This document shows positions 36,797 through 47,845 of a DNA stretch of 64,000 nt, piece by piece. The position numbers and the translations under genes are program-made. Source of the DNA: Acephala macrosclerotiorum (taxonomy: Eukaryota > Ascomycota > Leotiomycetes > Helotiales > Mollisiaceae). Each line of letters starts with the position of its first letter. The stretch's first letter is position 1. A model generated the notes under the pieces. That model did no database searches and was not told the origin of the DNA. It was given only the letters and a program-made list of their open reading frames with translations. The stretch is from the NCBI GenBank assembly GCA_014904845.1, contig MU119274.1, positions 108,655 to 172,654 on the forward strand. The letters run 5' to 3'.

Positions 36797-38271
36797 TCAA
36801 GCAATCGGATTCTTCGTCGCTCCTTCAAGCAACACACATAGCTCCATCATATCCCCGCACCCATCCAGTCCCAAAACACACCTCTCAACCTTCTCCCTCC
36901 TCTCATCATCAATAACACCATTCATCAATCCTCTCCACTTCTGCACAATCTCCTCGTTGCTCAGCTCCGGATCGTTGCCTCTCGCATTCTCAACGCGGGC
37001 TTTCAAGATCTTCCCATCTGTGAACCTGATCTCTGCGCTCTGCTCGAAGCCCTTCCATTCCTTCTTTAACTTGCATTCCATCTTGCTGACGAGATTCCAA
37101 ACAATATCGCGGTCCAGCATATCCTGACGGAATTGCTGGGGCATAACTTGGTTGTCAACCATTTGAGTAGCAGCGACGTACATACAGCTCATTTGCGCAC
37201 CGGTAGTTGTGAGCGGTCGCTGGACTTTGAATCCACCATGAGAGTATGCCGCCTCCCCCATCTCGAACAAAATACCCTCCATTTTCTCAAAATCCCGCAT
37301 CTTCTCCTCGTTCTCCTCCTGTAACTTCCGGATACAGTCAACAGTCGGATGTGTAGCAGCCATCGCTGAGTATGGCTTCAACTTGACATTCTCCGTCTTC
37401 CAGATTTGTCCCAAGCCCTCAGTGAGATCCTCAATTCCGAATTGAGGAGTCTTCCCATTTCCTTTCGAGAACATGTCCAAAAATCCTCCAAATTCTCGCT
37501 CGTAAACTTTCTTGATCCCTACATACCCACCTCTTGCAAGAAGCGCAGCCATCAATCCATTGCGTGCCGGAAACCCATGCTGCATTCTCTTCACCTCACT
37601 CTCGAACTGTGCAGACATCAACCCACAAGCCTGTGTGCACGCAATACCCAACGCATCTTCTACTTGTGCTGCATTGAGTTGGAAAAGTTTGCTGACAGCA
37701 GCAGCTGAAGCAGAGGGTCCGAACACAGCGCCAGAATGCCAGCCTTGGGTAAGGATGTAGGTTCCGTAGAGCGCATTACCCACACGAGGTCCGATTTCAA
37801 GACCAACGAGGTAGGAGAGCAGGAATTGCGGGCCGGTCATGGGAGATTTGAGGAGAGGTAGGGAGGCAAGTAGGGAGGGAAGGAGGATCGAGTTGCTGTG
37901 TAATGGGGCTTCGGAGTGCCAGTCGTCGAGCTCGAATCCTTGGATGAAGGAGCTGTTCAGAAGGGCAGCGGTGAGAGGAGTAAGTTTCTAGTATTGTGTC
38001 AGTGCATACTTATGAGGTGAGAAAGGGAACTGACCCTGTCCCAGCCGAAGAGGGCGCATTTTCCTTCGGGTTCGATGTCAAGGAATACGTTGACGGCTTT
38101 TTCGGACCACGGGAGGTGAGCACCGACGAGCGCACATCCTATGCCATCGAGTATGAGGTATTTGGCACGTGTCCGGATAGACTCGGGGATATCTGACAGC
38201 TTGACTGCGTCAATCCAGGTACAAAGTGTTCCTGTAGGACCCTCGGGATCCATGGGCTGGTGTGAAGCCAT
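36797..38271 (-). CDS. MmgE/PrpD family protein (methylcitrate dehydratase / cis-aconitate decarboxylase-like)
   Basis: Exons 38271-38035 and 37987-36797 (47 bp intron) give 475 aa, the usual family length. Typical segments: an N-terminal WIDAVKLSDIPESIRTRAKYLILDGIGCALVGA, LLNSSFIQGFELDDWH (catalytic-site region), GWHSGAVFGPSASAAA, and KPYSAMAATHPTVD. Family members dehydrate 2-methylcitrate or decarboxylate cis-aconitate to itaconate; the sequence alone does not decide between these. No mitochondrial targeting peptide is obvious. The gene is divergent from the oxidoreductase at 39066. No itaconate-type transporter or methylcitrate synthase lies next to it. Confidence 0.85.
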
Positions 38272-39065
38272 TGAGAAGAAGTTGAAGGATTCTAAACCGA
38301 ATTTATTTTATCAAAAGTAGGGCGAATCAAGACGTTGTTTTTCAAGACTTCGTTGTTTCTCTCGCTTGTTCTCAGGTGATTTATGTGAGGAAAGTTTCCA
38401 CTAACTGGAGTGTAAGTCGCTTGCTGACTTGAGCTTCGATTTTGGACACAACTCAAGCGGCCAAGACACTTTATATATTATTTCTGTGAAGCATCTGGAT
38501 AGCGAAACTCGAATTGAACGGAAATAGTTGTAGCATGACGGCGTACCGATACGGCCCGAGGAATTGGTCACATGACACATAAAGCATGATACCACTGGAT
38601 GGAGCTCGGAAGCATCCGTGTGGCGAAGACGTTCATATACGCCTCAAGTCTCGGGGACCAACTGACTGGTACTGCTGGCTTGAATATGTCCAGATTAAAG
38701 TGCCAGAGCGTGATAACAAGTTCGCAACTTGAAGCGAAAACCGCAAACGGGGTTAAGGATGGAGACAAGCCCGAAAGCGGCCCGACACTCGAAGACTAAA
38801 TGATGTAAGACGCATGAGCAGATAATGCCGTTATTGGGAAGAAACAAGAAGAGCGGAGAGGTAGCAATGGAAACACGTGCAACAACTTGTAACATGCTGC
38901 TAAGCAGGAACAGGGTGAGGGAGAATGGAGGGAAGAGATGAGTGAGGTGAAAAGATGGGGTTGTGGCTTCACCGCCTTTGTTGATGATTCTGCCGTACGC
39001 GAGTCTTCGGGATTTTTCCCCAGCCTCACCTTTCAAGCACCAACCCTTCTTGGAACAGAGTTCCA
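38272..39065. promoter_or_regulatory. divergent intergenic region
   Basis: The 794 bp between the MmgE/PrpD start (minus) and the oxidoreductase start (plus) must serve both promoters. Minus-strand frames at 38401-39217 are short and show no domain. No specific binding site is claimed. Confidence 0.4.
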
Positions 39066-40265
39066 ATGAGGGTGTCAACGAGAGCACTATGTTCCGCGCG
39101 CGGGGAATGCGTTTTCGCCATCCCGTCTAGGTCGATTGGAACACCATGGCGCTTACCAACAGCCCCACTCAAGCTTGCTGGTCTATACCCTCGTCCTTTC
39201 TCGTCGACACCACTCAACGCTTCCCTTCAGGGCAGACGGAATAAGGAATTCGAAAGACTTACAAAGGAAGAGGAAGAGAAGGCTCGAGAGAAGGAGCTAC
39301 GAAGCGACAAAAGGTGGAACTATGGTTGGTTGGTGATCTGGTTTCCTATCCTCGGCTGGGCTTTCTTGGACCAGAGCAAACTCGAAACTTCAGTTTGGCA
39401 GGAGAACAAGTACATGCCATTCACGATCACGAAGCGGGAGCGGGTGTCTTCTACTGCGTTCATACTCACCGTCCGCCCACAACTTGGACCGTCTAATCGC
39501 TTCAAAGTTGATCCATACAAAGAGTCTTGGAGACGAGGCACTTGGGCTGTATCAATCGCACAACCAGAAATGCAGATTGCAAGAGCATATACTCCACTTC
39601 CTCCTACTGACTCCGAGGATAGATGCGACGAACTAAGATTTTTGATACGGGTGGAGCCAGGAGGGGAAGTTTCGGGGTATTTGAATCGATTGCCTGTTGG
39701 TTCGAAGGTCTACATTAGAGGAAGCGGTCCTGGTTCTACTGGGCTCGATTTGGAGGACATGCAAAAGTTGGAAGTAACAAACATGGTTTTCTTGGTCGGC
39801 GGAACTGGAATTGCACCTGCAATGCAGTTCGCGCACAGTCTGTTGGAAGAGCAGCAATACCAGGATTGGCGGCCGAAGATGCACATCGTTTGGGCGAACA
39901 GAAGGAGAGAGGATTGCTTGGGTGGTAACAGCGAACCCGGCGAGAGTGAAGGGAAACCCATGCATCGAATTGTCAAGGAGTTGGAGGTTCTGAAGTCAAA
40001 ACACCCGGACCAGCTCTCCGTCGATTACGTTGTTGACGAGGAGCGAACATCTATCGACGACAGCAAAGTCTTACAGATCACGAGAATGCCCGCTCTTTCA
40101 ACCAGCGGGCCAAATTATATCTTCGTCTCCGGTCCAAAAGGCTTTGTGAAGTACTTTGCTGGGCAAACGGCCAGAGAAATGGTGGAGAGACCGCAATCTC
40201 GCACTGATGGTGGAATGCTAGGTCGACTGAACCTGAAAGGGTGGGAAATCATTCCGATGGATTGA
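39066..40265 (+). CDS. mitochondrial FAD/NAD(P)H oxidoreductase, ferredoxin-reductase fold (possibly Cyc2-like)
   Basis: A single-exon frame of 399 aa. The first ~50 residues are rich in Arg, Ser and Ala with almost no acidic residues (RPFSSTPLNA), typical of a mitochondrial presequence. Next come a charged helix (KEEEEKAREKEL) and one membrane segment near residues 87-103 (GWLVIWFPILGWAFL). The catalytic part has RAYTPLPP (FAD-binding RxYT motif), GGEVSGYLNRLPVG, the pyridine-nucleotide motif GGTGIAPAMQ, and a late FVSGPKGF. This layout fits inner-membrane flavoproteins such as Cyc2, which supports cytochrome c haem attachment; a general cytochrome-b5-reductase-like role is the alternative. 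The last residues are unlike the usual C-terminal Cys-Gly motif of b5 reductases. Confidence 0.8.
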   Translation: MRVSTRALCSARGECVFAIPSRSIGTPWRLPTAPLKLAGLYPRPFSSTPLNASLQGRRNKEFERLTKEEEEKAREKELRSDKRWNYGWLVIWFPILGWAFLDQSKLETSVWQENKYMPFTITKRERVSSTAFILTVRPQLGPSNRFKVDPYKESWRRGTWAVSIAQPEMQIARAYTPLPPTDSEDRCDELRFLIRVEPGGEVSGYLNRLPVGSKVYIRGSGPGSTGLDLEDMQKLEVTNMVFLVGGTGIAPAMQFAHSLLEEQQYQDWRPKMHIVWANRRREDCLGGNSEPGESEGKPMHRIVKELEVLKSKHPDQLSVDYVVDEERTSIDDSKVLQITRMPALSTSGPNYIFVSGPKGFVKYFAGQTAREMVERPQSRTDGGMLGRLNLKGWEIIPMD

Positions 40266-40492
40266 GATCTTATCAATCCCCTTTGGTAAAGTCCTAAACG
40301 GAGCCTCAAAAATATCTGTACTCACAAGGTCATATTGTCTGGGAATCGAAATGCCCTTGGAAGCGTCTACAATTGTAATTATAGTCTGTGGATAATATCT
40401 TGGGCATCTCCTACAGCCATTCCCATCTAGCCTCGATCTATCGAGAATTAGTCCAGGCCGCCTCTCTAACCACTTATTCTGCCACAAAGATC

Positions 40493-41233
40493 CTACCACG
40501 GCAGAGGACCATGGCGATTACTATACGTCCCCGTCTCCCCATCCTTCCCAGCAGTCGCCAACCTCACCACATTAATCGCCCCATTCTCAACCGGCTCTCC
40601 ATACTCGGTATAATTATTCAGATTCGTCTGCACCAACCCCGGACAACACAAATTAATCTTCCATCCCTTCTCCTTATATCTCGCCGCAAACACTCTCACC
40701 ACCATATTCAACGCACTCTTCGTACTCCTATAAATCGGATACGCCGTATCGAAAATCATCTCCCTAAACGAACCCAAGCTACTACTAACGAACACCACTC
40801 GAGGATGGCTAGATTTCTCGAGCAAGGGAACGAAGGTCTCAAACACCTGCATCGCGCCAAACACGTTGACGTTGTAGTTCTCTTTCATCACCTGACTGAT
40901 TGATGGTCCAGACTTATTCTCGCGATCGTACTTGTAGTCGATGGCGATACCGGCATTGTTGATCAAGACATCCAGACGACCGAACTTCTTCTCGACGATA
41001 CCTGCTGCTGCAGCGATGGATTCATCAGATGTGACGTCTATGGTGATAGCCTCGAGGTTCTTGAGACCCTCTGCTTGGATCTTTGCTGCTGCTTCTTCTC
41101 CATTTTTCGAGCTTCGGGATCCGAGGAGAATGTGGTAAGATGGTTGTTCTTTCGCGAGTTTTTTGACTGTTTGGAAGCCGATTCCTTGATTCGCGCCTGT
41201 CACGAGGACGATGGTCTTGTCTGTGGTTGACAT
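40493..41233 (-). CDS. short-chain dehydrogenase/reductase (carbonyl-reductase-like)
   Basis: A single-exon frame of 246 aa, typical of classical SDRs. I start at the ATG at 41233 (MSTTDKTIVLVTGANQGIG); upstream in-frame sequence lacks a good start. The Rossmann motif TGANQGIG is at residues 12-19. NNAG, SSSLGS (catalytic Ser region) and YRSTK (catalytic Tyr and Lys) follow, with CPGLVQTNLN after the active site. It would use NAD(P)H to reduce a carbonyl; the substrate is unknown. It is convergent with the oxidoreductase at 39066, with 227 bp between the stops. Confidence 0.9.
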   Translation of the reverse strand: MSTTDKTIVLVTGANQGIGFQTVKKLAKEQPSYHILLGSRSSKNGEEAAAKIQAEGLKNLEAITIDVTSDESIAAAAGIVEKKFGRLDVLINNAGIAIDYKYDRENKSGPSISQVMKENYNVNVFGAMQVFETFVPLLEKSSHPRVVFVSSSLGSFREMIFDTAYPIYRSTKSALNMVVRVFAARYKEKGWKINLCCPGLVQTNLNNYTEYGEPVENGAINVVRLATAGKDGETGTYSNRHGPLPW

Positions 41234-43278
41234 TTCGAGTTCTTTCGCGAATCCAGATGATAGATAGTGCGTGAGATGAGATGAATGTATTATTGGTCCT
41301 TGTTTTACGAGATTCTTTTCGTCTCTTCTTATTTCAATCACATTCAGCACTTTATAGTTTTCTGCATAGTCTTTTTATCCCTATATCCAGAGTTTTACCA
41401 CGTGGCTCGGACTCCGCACTCGGTTCGGATATATGAAGTTATAAACTCCAAACACCGAACGCTGGACCTGCATGCAGCCACAGATTGCGAAAACCGCAAT
41501 GCGGCTGACTTTAATTCCTTCACCTGGGCATGGCCTGATTTTCGATGACTTTGTGATATATAATCTGGCTCGACACTAACGCCGTACCTGCATGGTTTCA
41601 GCAGCGTCGTTCTGCAGAGTGCAGGGTACGTCTTAAAGTCACCTCAACATCATTTGAAATCTTGCTTTGAAAGTTTACCTTCATTCTCTTCTTTTCGCTG
41701 TATCATCCTGCATGTGTATCTACTCAGCATTTGTCCTAACACTCCCATTCTGCCCTTTTGTCGAAAATCTCGCTTGCTCCACAGCATATTCCTTCCAGTC
41801 TGCGTCGCGAGTGACCGAAGCAAGCGCATTCCATGGCTGCTCATCATTCGTCTCGGTCTTCCACTTTTGCATCGGTGTAAGGTCTCGCGAGCCGCTTGTT
41901 GGGCTGTAAAGGTGTCCCGGTCGGTGGGGCCTATCGGTTCGGATCTCGAGTTGGCGATGCTTCGCGGTTTGAGCGTGCTGAGGCATTGTGAGTTTTTGAT
42001 GATTGTTTTTTGCTGGAATTGGTAGATATCGAGTCTGATAGAACGTTAGTTTCTGGTCTCTGTGTCGATCTGCGATGCCACAGACACAGGAATGCTGGCT
42101 GTTGTCACCGTTGTAGTCAGTCTCAATTCCTTATCTTTCCTCACGGGTGTTCTGCTCTTTGGACGTTCTGTTGATCAATTAGCGTCTGGTGTTAGAATTG
42201 CTATGGATTGCTAACACTGGTATGTTTGGTAGGCTCGATTTGAGTTTCAGTCTTCGGTCTGAAAATGCATAGCTATGGAGGGCTTCTCGTCATCTTTTAT
42301 CGTACTTTGAAAGCATTGTGCAAATAAGGGAGGAATCACCCAAGCAGAAGCGATAGGTGATCGTTGTTGGCCCCTTGGTACAACTTTGACTTAGTCTCAT
42401 ACTTGTTTTGCTGTCACTGTACTTGCAGAAAGGGCCTCCAGTAAATTGATGATCTCCTTTTTGAGGGCCACCTATGATCTCGAGCATGATCTTCTACAAA
42501 AAAGCCCTCTAGGCAATTTCTCAGGGGCCACCAATACTTATTCACGACCACTTCAAGGTACTTCGGGGCCACCAATTATATACTTTCAGCCTTGTGTAAT
42601 GCTCAGCCTCGCGATCGCTTTCTGACAAGGGCCACCAATAAGAAAGCCTCATCCCGCAGAGAGGCTTGCTTGAAGGGGCCACCAATCAAACGCGAAGAGC
42701 TAAACGACAAAGCTTGCATGGGTTGAAAGCTGAAGACATAAGATCTCGGATCCCTCGACTCGACACTCTTCACCCTCACCTCCACCTCCACCTTTCGAGG
42801 CCTGGTGTCGAGGTTTCAAATCTCGGCACTTCGCGACCCAACTTCCCTTCCAGTCCTGTTGTCATAGACAGCGGAAAGCACCGTCTTCAAAAATCTCACC
42901 TGGTCGTGCTGAGGCTCCCGCAGCCAAACCACGTCCAGTGATACTCTAATATCGGTACGAAGACGCTGGAATCTCAATACTTAAAGCACAAGATGATCAC
43001 AAGTACTGACGGTTTGGTGACCAGCTTCCTCAATTGTCTAGTGCTTTTGACGCGACTGCGCGAAGACTTGTGGTCTTCGCGCAAACGTCATCCAAGCACA
43101 TCACGATGACCATCGCATAACACATATTCAATCCAGCCCCCCGAACGAATGCTCGAACCCTCGAGAGACCGAATGCGAGCCTTCTTTCAATTCTGCACAC
43201 TCGTCAGAATGGTATAATGCCTCGGCGGTAGACAGTGGTGTTCTGCACTCGACCAATACTTCTTGGGGTTTTGAGGAA
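41234..43278. other. long intergenic region with GGGGCCACCAAT repeats
   Basis: Two kilobases of GC-normal DNA without a supported gene. Frames at 41654-42025 and 42666-42941 are short and overlap others. The only structure seen is the repeated motif at 42463-42686. The 3' end must contain the 5' part of the C2H2 gene, whose start I could not fix. Confidence 0.5.
42463..42686 (+). repeat. five copies of a GGGGCCACCAAT motif
   Basis: The motif (A/G)GGGCCACCAAT ends at 42535, 42576, 42639 and 42686, with a diverged copy GAGGGCCACCTAT at 42463-42475. Spacing is irregular, about 40 to 62 bp. Sequence just before the motif is often TTCTGA/TTGA/CTCA plus AAG. All copies have the same orientation and lie about 0.6 kb upstream of the C2H2 protein gene. 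They could be a binding-site cluster (they contain CCAAT) or a degenerate tandem repeat. Confidence 0.6.
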
Positions 43279-44095
43279 GTGGGTTTCGACATTTATGGTA
43301 GTTCGGCAGTGGTGGAGAGCCCAGATGCGTATCACTATGATTTTGGGGAGAACTTCGACTTGGTCCTCGAAAATAGTGATGGCTTCCTACCAGTGCCTGA
43401 ACTCGTAGAAAACATCCCCCTGAACTCAACTCCAGAACTTGGGAACTTAGAGTCAGTATCATCTGTTTCTGACGATCATCATACTATCCCTGACGGTGGC
43501 TCTGGTCATGACGACAATCAATCCTTTCCTTTTGACGACTATATCAATTACGAATCTGAATACCCGACCGAGGTTGCTATGACGTCTCGCAATTTGCAGC
43601 CTTCCCTGGTTCCGGACGAATCTTTGCTTCCACTATTGATCGATTTGACCTCTCCCTCGCCCTTCGAGCCACGAAGCTCTTCTGAGGCTAGTCGCGCTAC
43701 GGGCAGCCTCACCTCATCGAAAAATTCGTCTCCCACTTCAGCTTCTAAGCTAGCACTGTCGCCTTCTTCATCCTTCGAATGCTCCATGTGTCAAACCACC
43801 TCTGCTTTCAGGTCTCGACTTGAGTTAGTGGCCTCTTTTCTGCTTCTCAATACCGTACTAACGATTGTTTAGAAGCCACATGGCCACACATAATAAGTTC
43901 AAGTGCATGTTTGAAGGATGCAGTCTCACATTCACGGAACTTCGAGGACGTACTAGGCACATAGAATCAGTTCACGAACGCAGGGAGTACAAGACGTGCG
44001 AAGAGTGCGGCCAAGGCTTCACTCGCAAGGACAAGTACGATGTCCATACGAGGGTATGCTCAGGTGCAGCGAAGAGACAAAGATTGAGCAATTGA
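43279..44095 (+). CDS. C2H2 zinc-finger protein (5' end unresolved)
   Basis: Exon frame to 43823 and exon 43873-44095 are joined by a 49 bp intron (GTTAGT donor). That choice gives a perfect first finger, CSMCQTTSAFRSRLESHMATH, with C-x2-C-x12-H-x3-H spacing. Second and third fingers follow: CMFEGCSLTF...HIESVH and CEECGQGF...HTRVC. The N-terminal ~180 residues are acidic and Ser/Pro-rich, as in transcription activators. The frame is open upstream to about 43048 but has no ATG before residue ~100 (about 43577), so an upstream exon is likely; 43279 is only the first GTG. Three C-terminal fingers suggest a sequence-specific transcription regulator; the targets are unknown. Confidence 0.7.
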
Positions 44096-44406
44096 CCTTG
44101 GGAGATTTTCATATTCGCAATTATCTATGGTGCCGTCAAGGATGGGAATTTGATTTTGTTATTACTGTTTTGCTGGAAGGCCTGCAGGAGCCTCCTCTCG
44201 TTGAGTTCTTGTTTTCATCGGTTGGGTTGGGAGAATTGGTTGCATGGTCTGTCTTTTTTCTTATGTCCTTGGCGTTCATTTTGCGTTGTCTTGATTTGGC
44301 TTGGGTTGGCCGAGGTTTGCCTGGATGGCAATTTAGGTGGGATGGGAGGAATTGCTTTTATACGGTTTCACCGTTGAGCTTCGCGTTGCATTGCGTTCAT
44401 TGCATC

Positions 44407-44720
44407 GAAGGAAATTGGACAGCATTAGGTCGATTTTGTTGTTTTATCGGCGATTCTGTTGTTTCTGGTTTCCGGCATTGTATCTAGCTTGGTGTCTCCC
44501 CTTTTCTGGAGCGGAGACACTAGGCTAAATATAATACTAGAGATTAAAAACAATGGAATCGCCGATAAAACAACAAGAACGACCTAATCCTGTCCAATTT
44601 CCTTCAAACACGAAAAGGGGAGACACAAGCTAGATATAATGTGGGAACCAGAAACAATGGAATCGCCGATAAAACAACAAATCAACCTGATCTTATCCAA
44701 TTTCCTTTAAACATGAAGGG
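44407..44720. repeat. ~105 bp repeat, one forward and two inverted copies
   Basis: Copy A (44407-44505) reads ...TTGTTGTTTTATCGGCGATT... . Copies B (about 44513-44616) and C (44617-44720) are the same sequence in reverse orientation, placed head to tail. Shared landmarks are GGAAATTGGA, TTTTATCGGCGATT and GTGTCTCCCCTTTT with inverse counterparts in B and C. A and B meet in a tight inverted repeat around GTGTCTCC. The array lies in the 3' flank of the C2H2 gene. A fourth partial copy (about 45094-45125) follows the inserted element at 44723. Confidence 0.7.
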
Positions 44721-44722
44721 GG

Positions 44723-45086
44723 CAGGGTTAGGCAAGTCCGAGTCGAACTCGGACTTGGCTATATTTGAGCAAACTCGAGACCTTATATCGAAGTCTAAGG
44801 TTTACGCTGAGTCGACTCGAGCTTATCAAATGTAGTTTGTATTTTTTTTATTGAATTATTATCTTTAAATAGAAATAAAAAAAAATAAAAATAAATTTGA
44901 AGAAAAAAAATTAAAACTAATTTTTTTTTAGAATTATATTTCAATTTTTATTATTGCATCACTTTTTAAAAGAAAACATGAAAATATATTTCTTAAAAAT
45001 CATAGCTTTAAACTCGCGAGTTCGACTCGAACTTGCCAAGTCGATGGATTTCGCAACTTGAACTCGAACTTGGACTTGCCTAACCT
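44723..45086. mobile_element. ~360 bp inverted-terminal-repeat element nested in the 105 bp repeat
   Basis: The left end CAGGGTTAGGCAAGTCC and the right end GGACTTGCCTAACCTG are inverted copies apart from one extra G. The left end also contains a perfect 10 bp palindrome, AAGTCCGAGT-CGA-ACTCGGACTT (44734-44756). The interior is AT-rich and non-coding. The element interrupts the ~105 bp repeat: sequence before it ends copy C, and sequence after it (AGGGACACCATACTAAATA) resembles the start of the next copy. No clear target duplication is visible. Confidence 0.6.
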
Positions 45087-45339
45087 GTAAATAGGGACAC
45101 CATACTAAATACAATACCGGAAATATGCTCTCACCCATGGCTTTACAGCCTTGCTATGCCTCATCTGTCACAATCATTGAGAATTCGTAGGATGTCACGC
45201 CTCGTCCTGATAGTTCAAAACGCTTTTCAATTTGAGCGGCAGAGCTCCAACCCACATCAGGCGCGACGCGACTCACAAGAGGAACAACAAGATAACCGAC
45301 CACCAACACTGGGGTTCTCCCGAACAAATAATTTAGATA

Positions 45340-47255
45340 TCACACCTTACACCAAGCGGCTTTACTTGCCTTGTTCCTCCTCCCTTTTCTCCCTTCTTCC
45401 TGCGGCATACTGCCCAGATGGAGTAGCACAACCTGTCTCAACAGTGCATTTCCACGGACTTTCCAGGCACCATTGCGTTCCCCCAATAGGACTAGGACTC
45501 GAAGCACTGGTGGCAATGGGCTATCAAACTTTTGCCACCTATTGTCATTAGACATTGATTCTCCTAGTAATCCCACTTCAATCTCGCTGAGAAGTTGGCG
45601 TGTTGTGGTATCGGAGATCGCGTCCTTCCAAGTTGCAGCTTGAAACATTGTAAGTAGATGGAGAGCACATTTGAAAGGGAATTACTTACATATTTGCAAT
45701 CTCAATGCAGCCTGACGTTCAAGTCTCACAGGCTCAGGTAGTGGAAGTTTTGGAAAAGCTTTTCTGTATTCAGGCGTATTCCGACGACCGAATGCCCCAA
45801 GCTTTGCCGGAGGGGTTGCCATTTCCTCCTCCATAGGCTCAAATAGACAATATTTTCTACCGCCGTACTCGAATGAGAGGACGAAAGAGGGCAATGCCGT
45901 CATTCTTTTCAGATTGTCTACTCGACGCTTTCTCTGGCTGAGGTGAATCCCACGCAAGGTGTACACTTTGGCCTCATACGATTTACCAGAGTCGAGATCT
46001 TCTAGAACATACACTTCCCCATGGGGCTCGGTTCGTAGATGCTTTATTAGCCGATATGGATATCTGATCATCTCCCCTGAACGATGAAGTATCAATGGCC
46101 AATCTGATTGCTCGAGCCCAGCCGTTTTCCTGAGAGATCGAGTTGTATGCCATTGGCTTCGGATATTATTGGCTTCCTCAAGCCAAGATGGCGAGGTGAG
46201 ATGTTTCTTTTGTCGTACTCTGCCATCATGTTAGTAATTGAGTGTGGAATCAGCCCAGTGCCTCGCTACCTCTCAACATCATCCCTATCGTCATTATAGC
46301 TATCCCCAGTTCCATCTCCGGTAAGAACGATCGATGAATTTGTTTTCTCGTGCTGCATTCTTTTTGTATGAAGCTGGAAACATTCTCTTGAGCTGTTTTC
46401 AGGTTTCAAGCTGTTTCGTAGCCCAGCATTATGACTCTTGAGAGCAGTTGCTGGCATGTCAAAGTTAGGACTACACGGAAACAACGCCAGTGAGTTCTTC
46501 CTTATATCCAGCTTCCTTCTTGTGCGAGATTGTTCTTTCCGCTTCGTCGAGATTTTGAGAACAGAATACGTTCTCCAATCTTTGGCTTTCCCCGCGTTGG
46601 CTTTCCATTCGTCAATCCGCTGACGACCCCACGTCTGTTCATGCACTTTCGTTGCCTCCTCATCACAGATACTCTTATCATCGGAAGCGATTTCGATGCT
46701 AGAATCTTCTCGTGTCTCAACATGAGATTTTAACAGCCCCTCAAGGCTTCTCAGTATATATCGCAGTTCCAATTTCATCAGGTCGACTTTATCAGAATCC
46801 CAGCATATATCAATCTCATTGCCCAGTTGAGAGATCTGATGGGATAGAGCTTCTCGCTCTACGGGCTCTTCTTGATCGTGGTAGGCGGCAATCTCACCGT
46901 TCGAGTAAGTGAGTAAAAACACCTCGTCGCCAGTTATCAAGTTCCTGGCTAAATCAAGAATCTCGGAAATCCACCATTCAGGGATTACATCGTCAGTGGG
47001 ATCTTCAAATTCTTCGCTAGGTATCAAGTCAGTGAAAAAGGCAGAAGCACATGTTTCATAAGTCAGAGCTCACTCTATCCAGCCCTGGGACTTTGGATAA
47101 GTTGGACTGACTGTCCTCTGCACCAAATCGTGATAGATATCAATATCCTGAGCTTCAAGCGGTGAGAGGAAAGTTAGCCTGCATGCTGCTTGCGGATCAT
47201 CCGATAGAACAGTAAAAGCATTTGTCCCAGGACTTCTTGAAGGTGGTGAAGGCAT
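45340..47255 (-). CDS. uncharacterised four-exon protein with a kinase-N-lobe-like segment
   Basis: Exons 47255-47074, 47016-46270, 46219-45690 and 45638-45340 (introns 57, 50 and 51 bp) give 585 aa in frame. I do not recognise the full-length protein. The first ~150 residues include CRLTFLSPLEAQDIDIYHDLV and a Trp-rich IPEWWISEILDLA. The middle is low-complexity and charged. Around residues 350-420 a strand-rich part, YRLIKHLRTEPHGEVYVLED followed by SYEAKVYTL, looks like the beta-strands of a protein-kinase N-lobe, with Lys in AKVY at the VAIK position. No HRD or DFG motif follows, so it is not an active kinase. The C-terminal 100 residues are helical and basic. Start ATG is at 47255. Confidence 0.6.
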
Positions 47256-47845
47256 GCCGGGTGGGAGAGTGGTTGGTGATTCGCTATGTTGAAACCTGGA
47301 TGGATGGAACGGAATTTTGCTCTTAATTTCGAAGGGTTTTCTGTATGGCTAACTACCAACACAGGTCCTGCTGTCAGCAAAGAGTCCAGAAGAGGTGGCA
47401 GATCGAAGAGCGATATCATGTAAGTATTATGGCAATTGAGGAACAAATTTAAGTCAGGCTGAGGTGCTCAAGATCATGATGAGAATCCTCAACTCAGGGC
47501 CCGTCGCTGTTAGCCAATCGCTTGTCTTCACTTGTGATTGGTTCTCCCTCTCCTTCAATGTCAACGCTACAGCGCGAGGACGACGACGGCCTGAATATGG
47601 CCTCACAAAGATTCCGAAGAAGGAGCAAAGCAATTCCTGTCTTTGATTGTCAATGAATTCCTCCGACCCTCGATTCGGACCTCCATTTCAATTACCCCGC
47701 ATTTCAAGCCAGCGCCGTGGCCGTCCCAATCCAGAGCGCCTTTCGCACATGCACGCCTACAGATACATGGTACAAGCGCATACATAACGCCAGTAGCGGA
47801 AAGAGGTCATTAAGATCATTAACACATGTTCTGGCTTCGGAGTCC
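47256..47845. other. intergenic, no supported gene
   Basis: GC-normal spacer between the 5' end of the uncharacterised gene and the 3' end of the 7TM-RGS gene. Short overlapping frames only. Confidence 0.4.

Noticed and set aside
42463..42686. CRISPR-like array
   Set aside because: The repeated unit is only 12 bp with irregular spacing, and this is a fungal genome.
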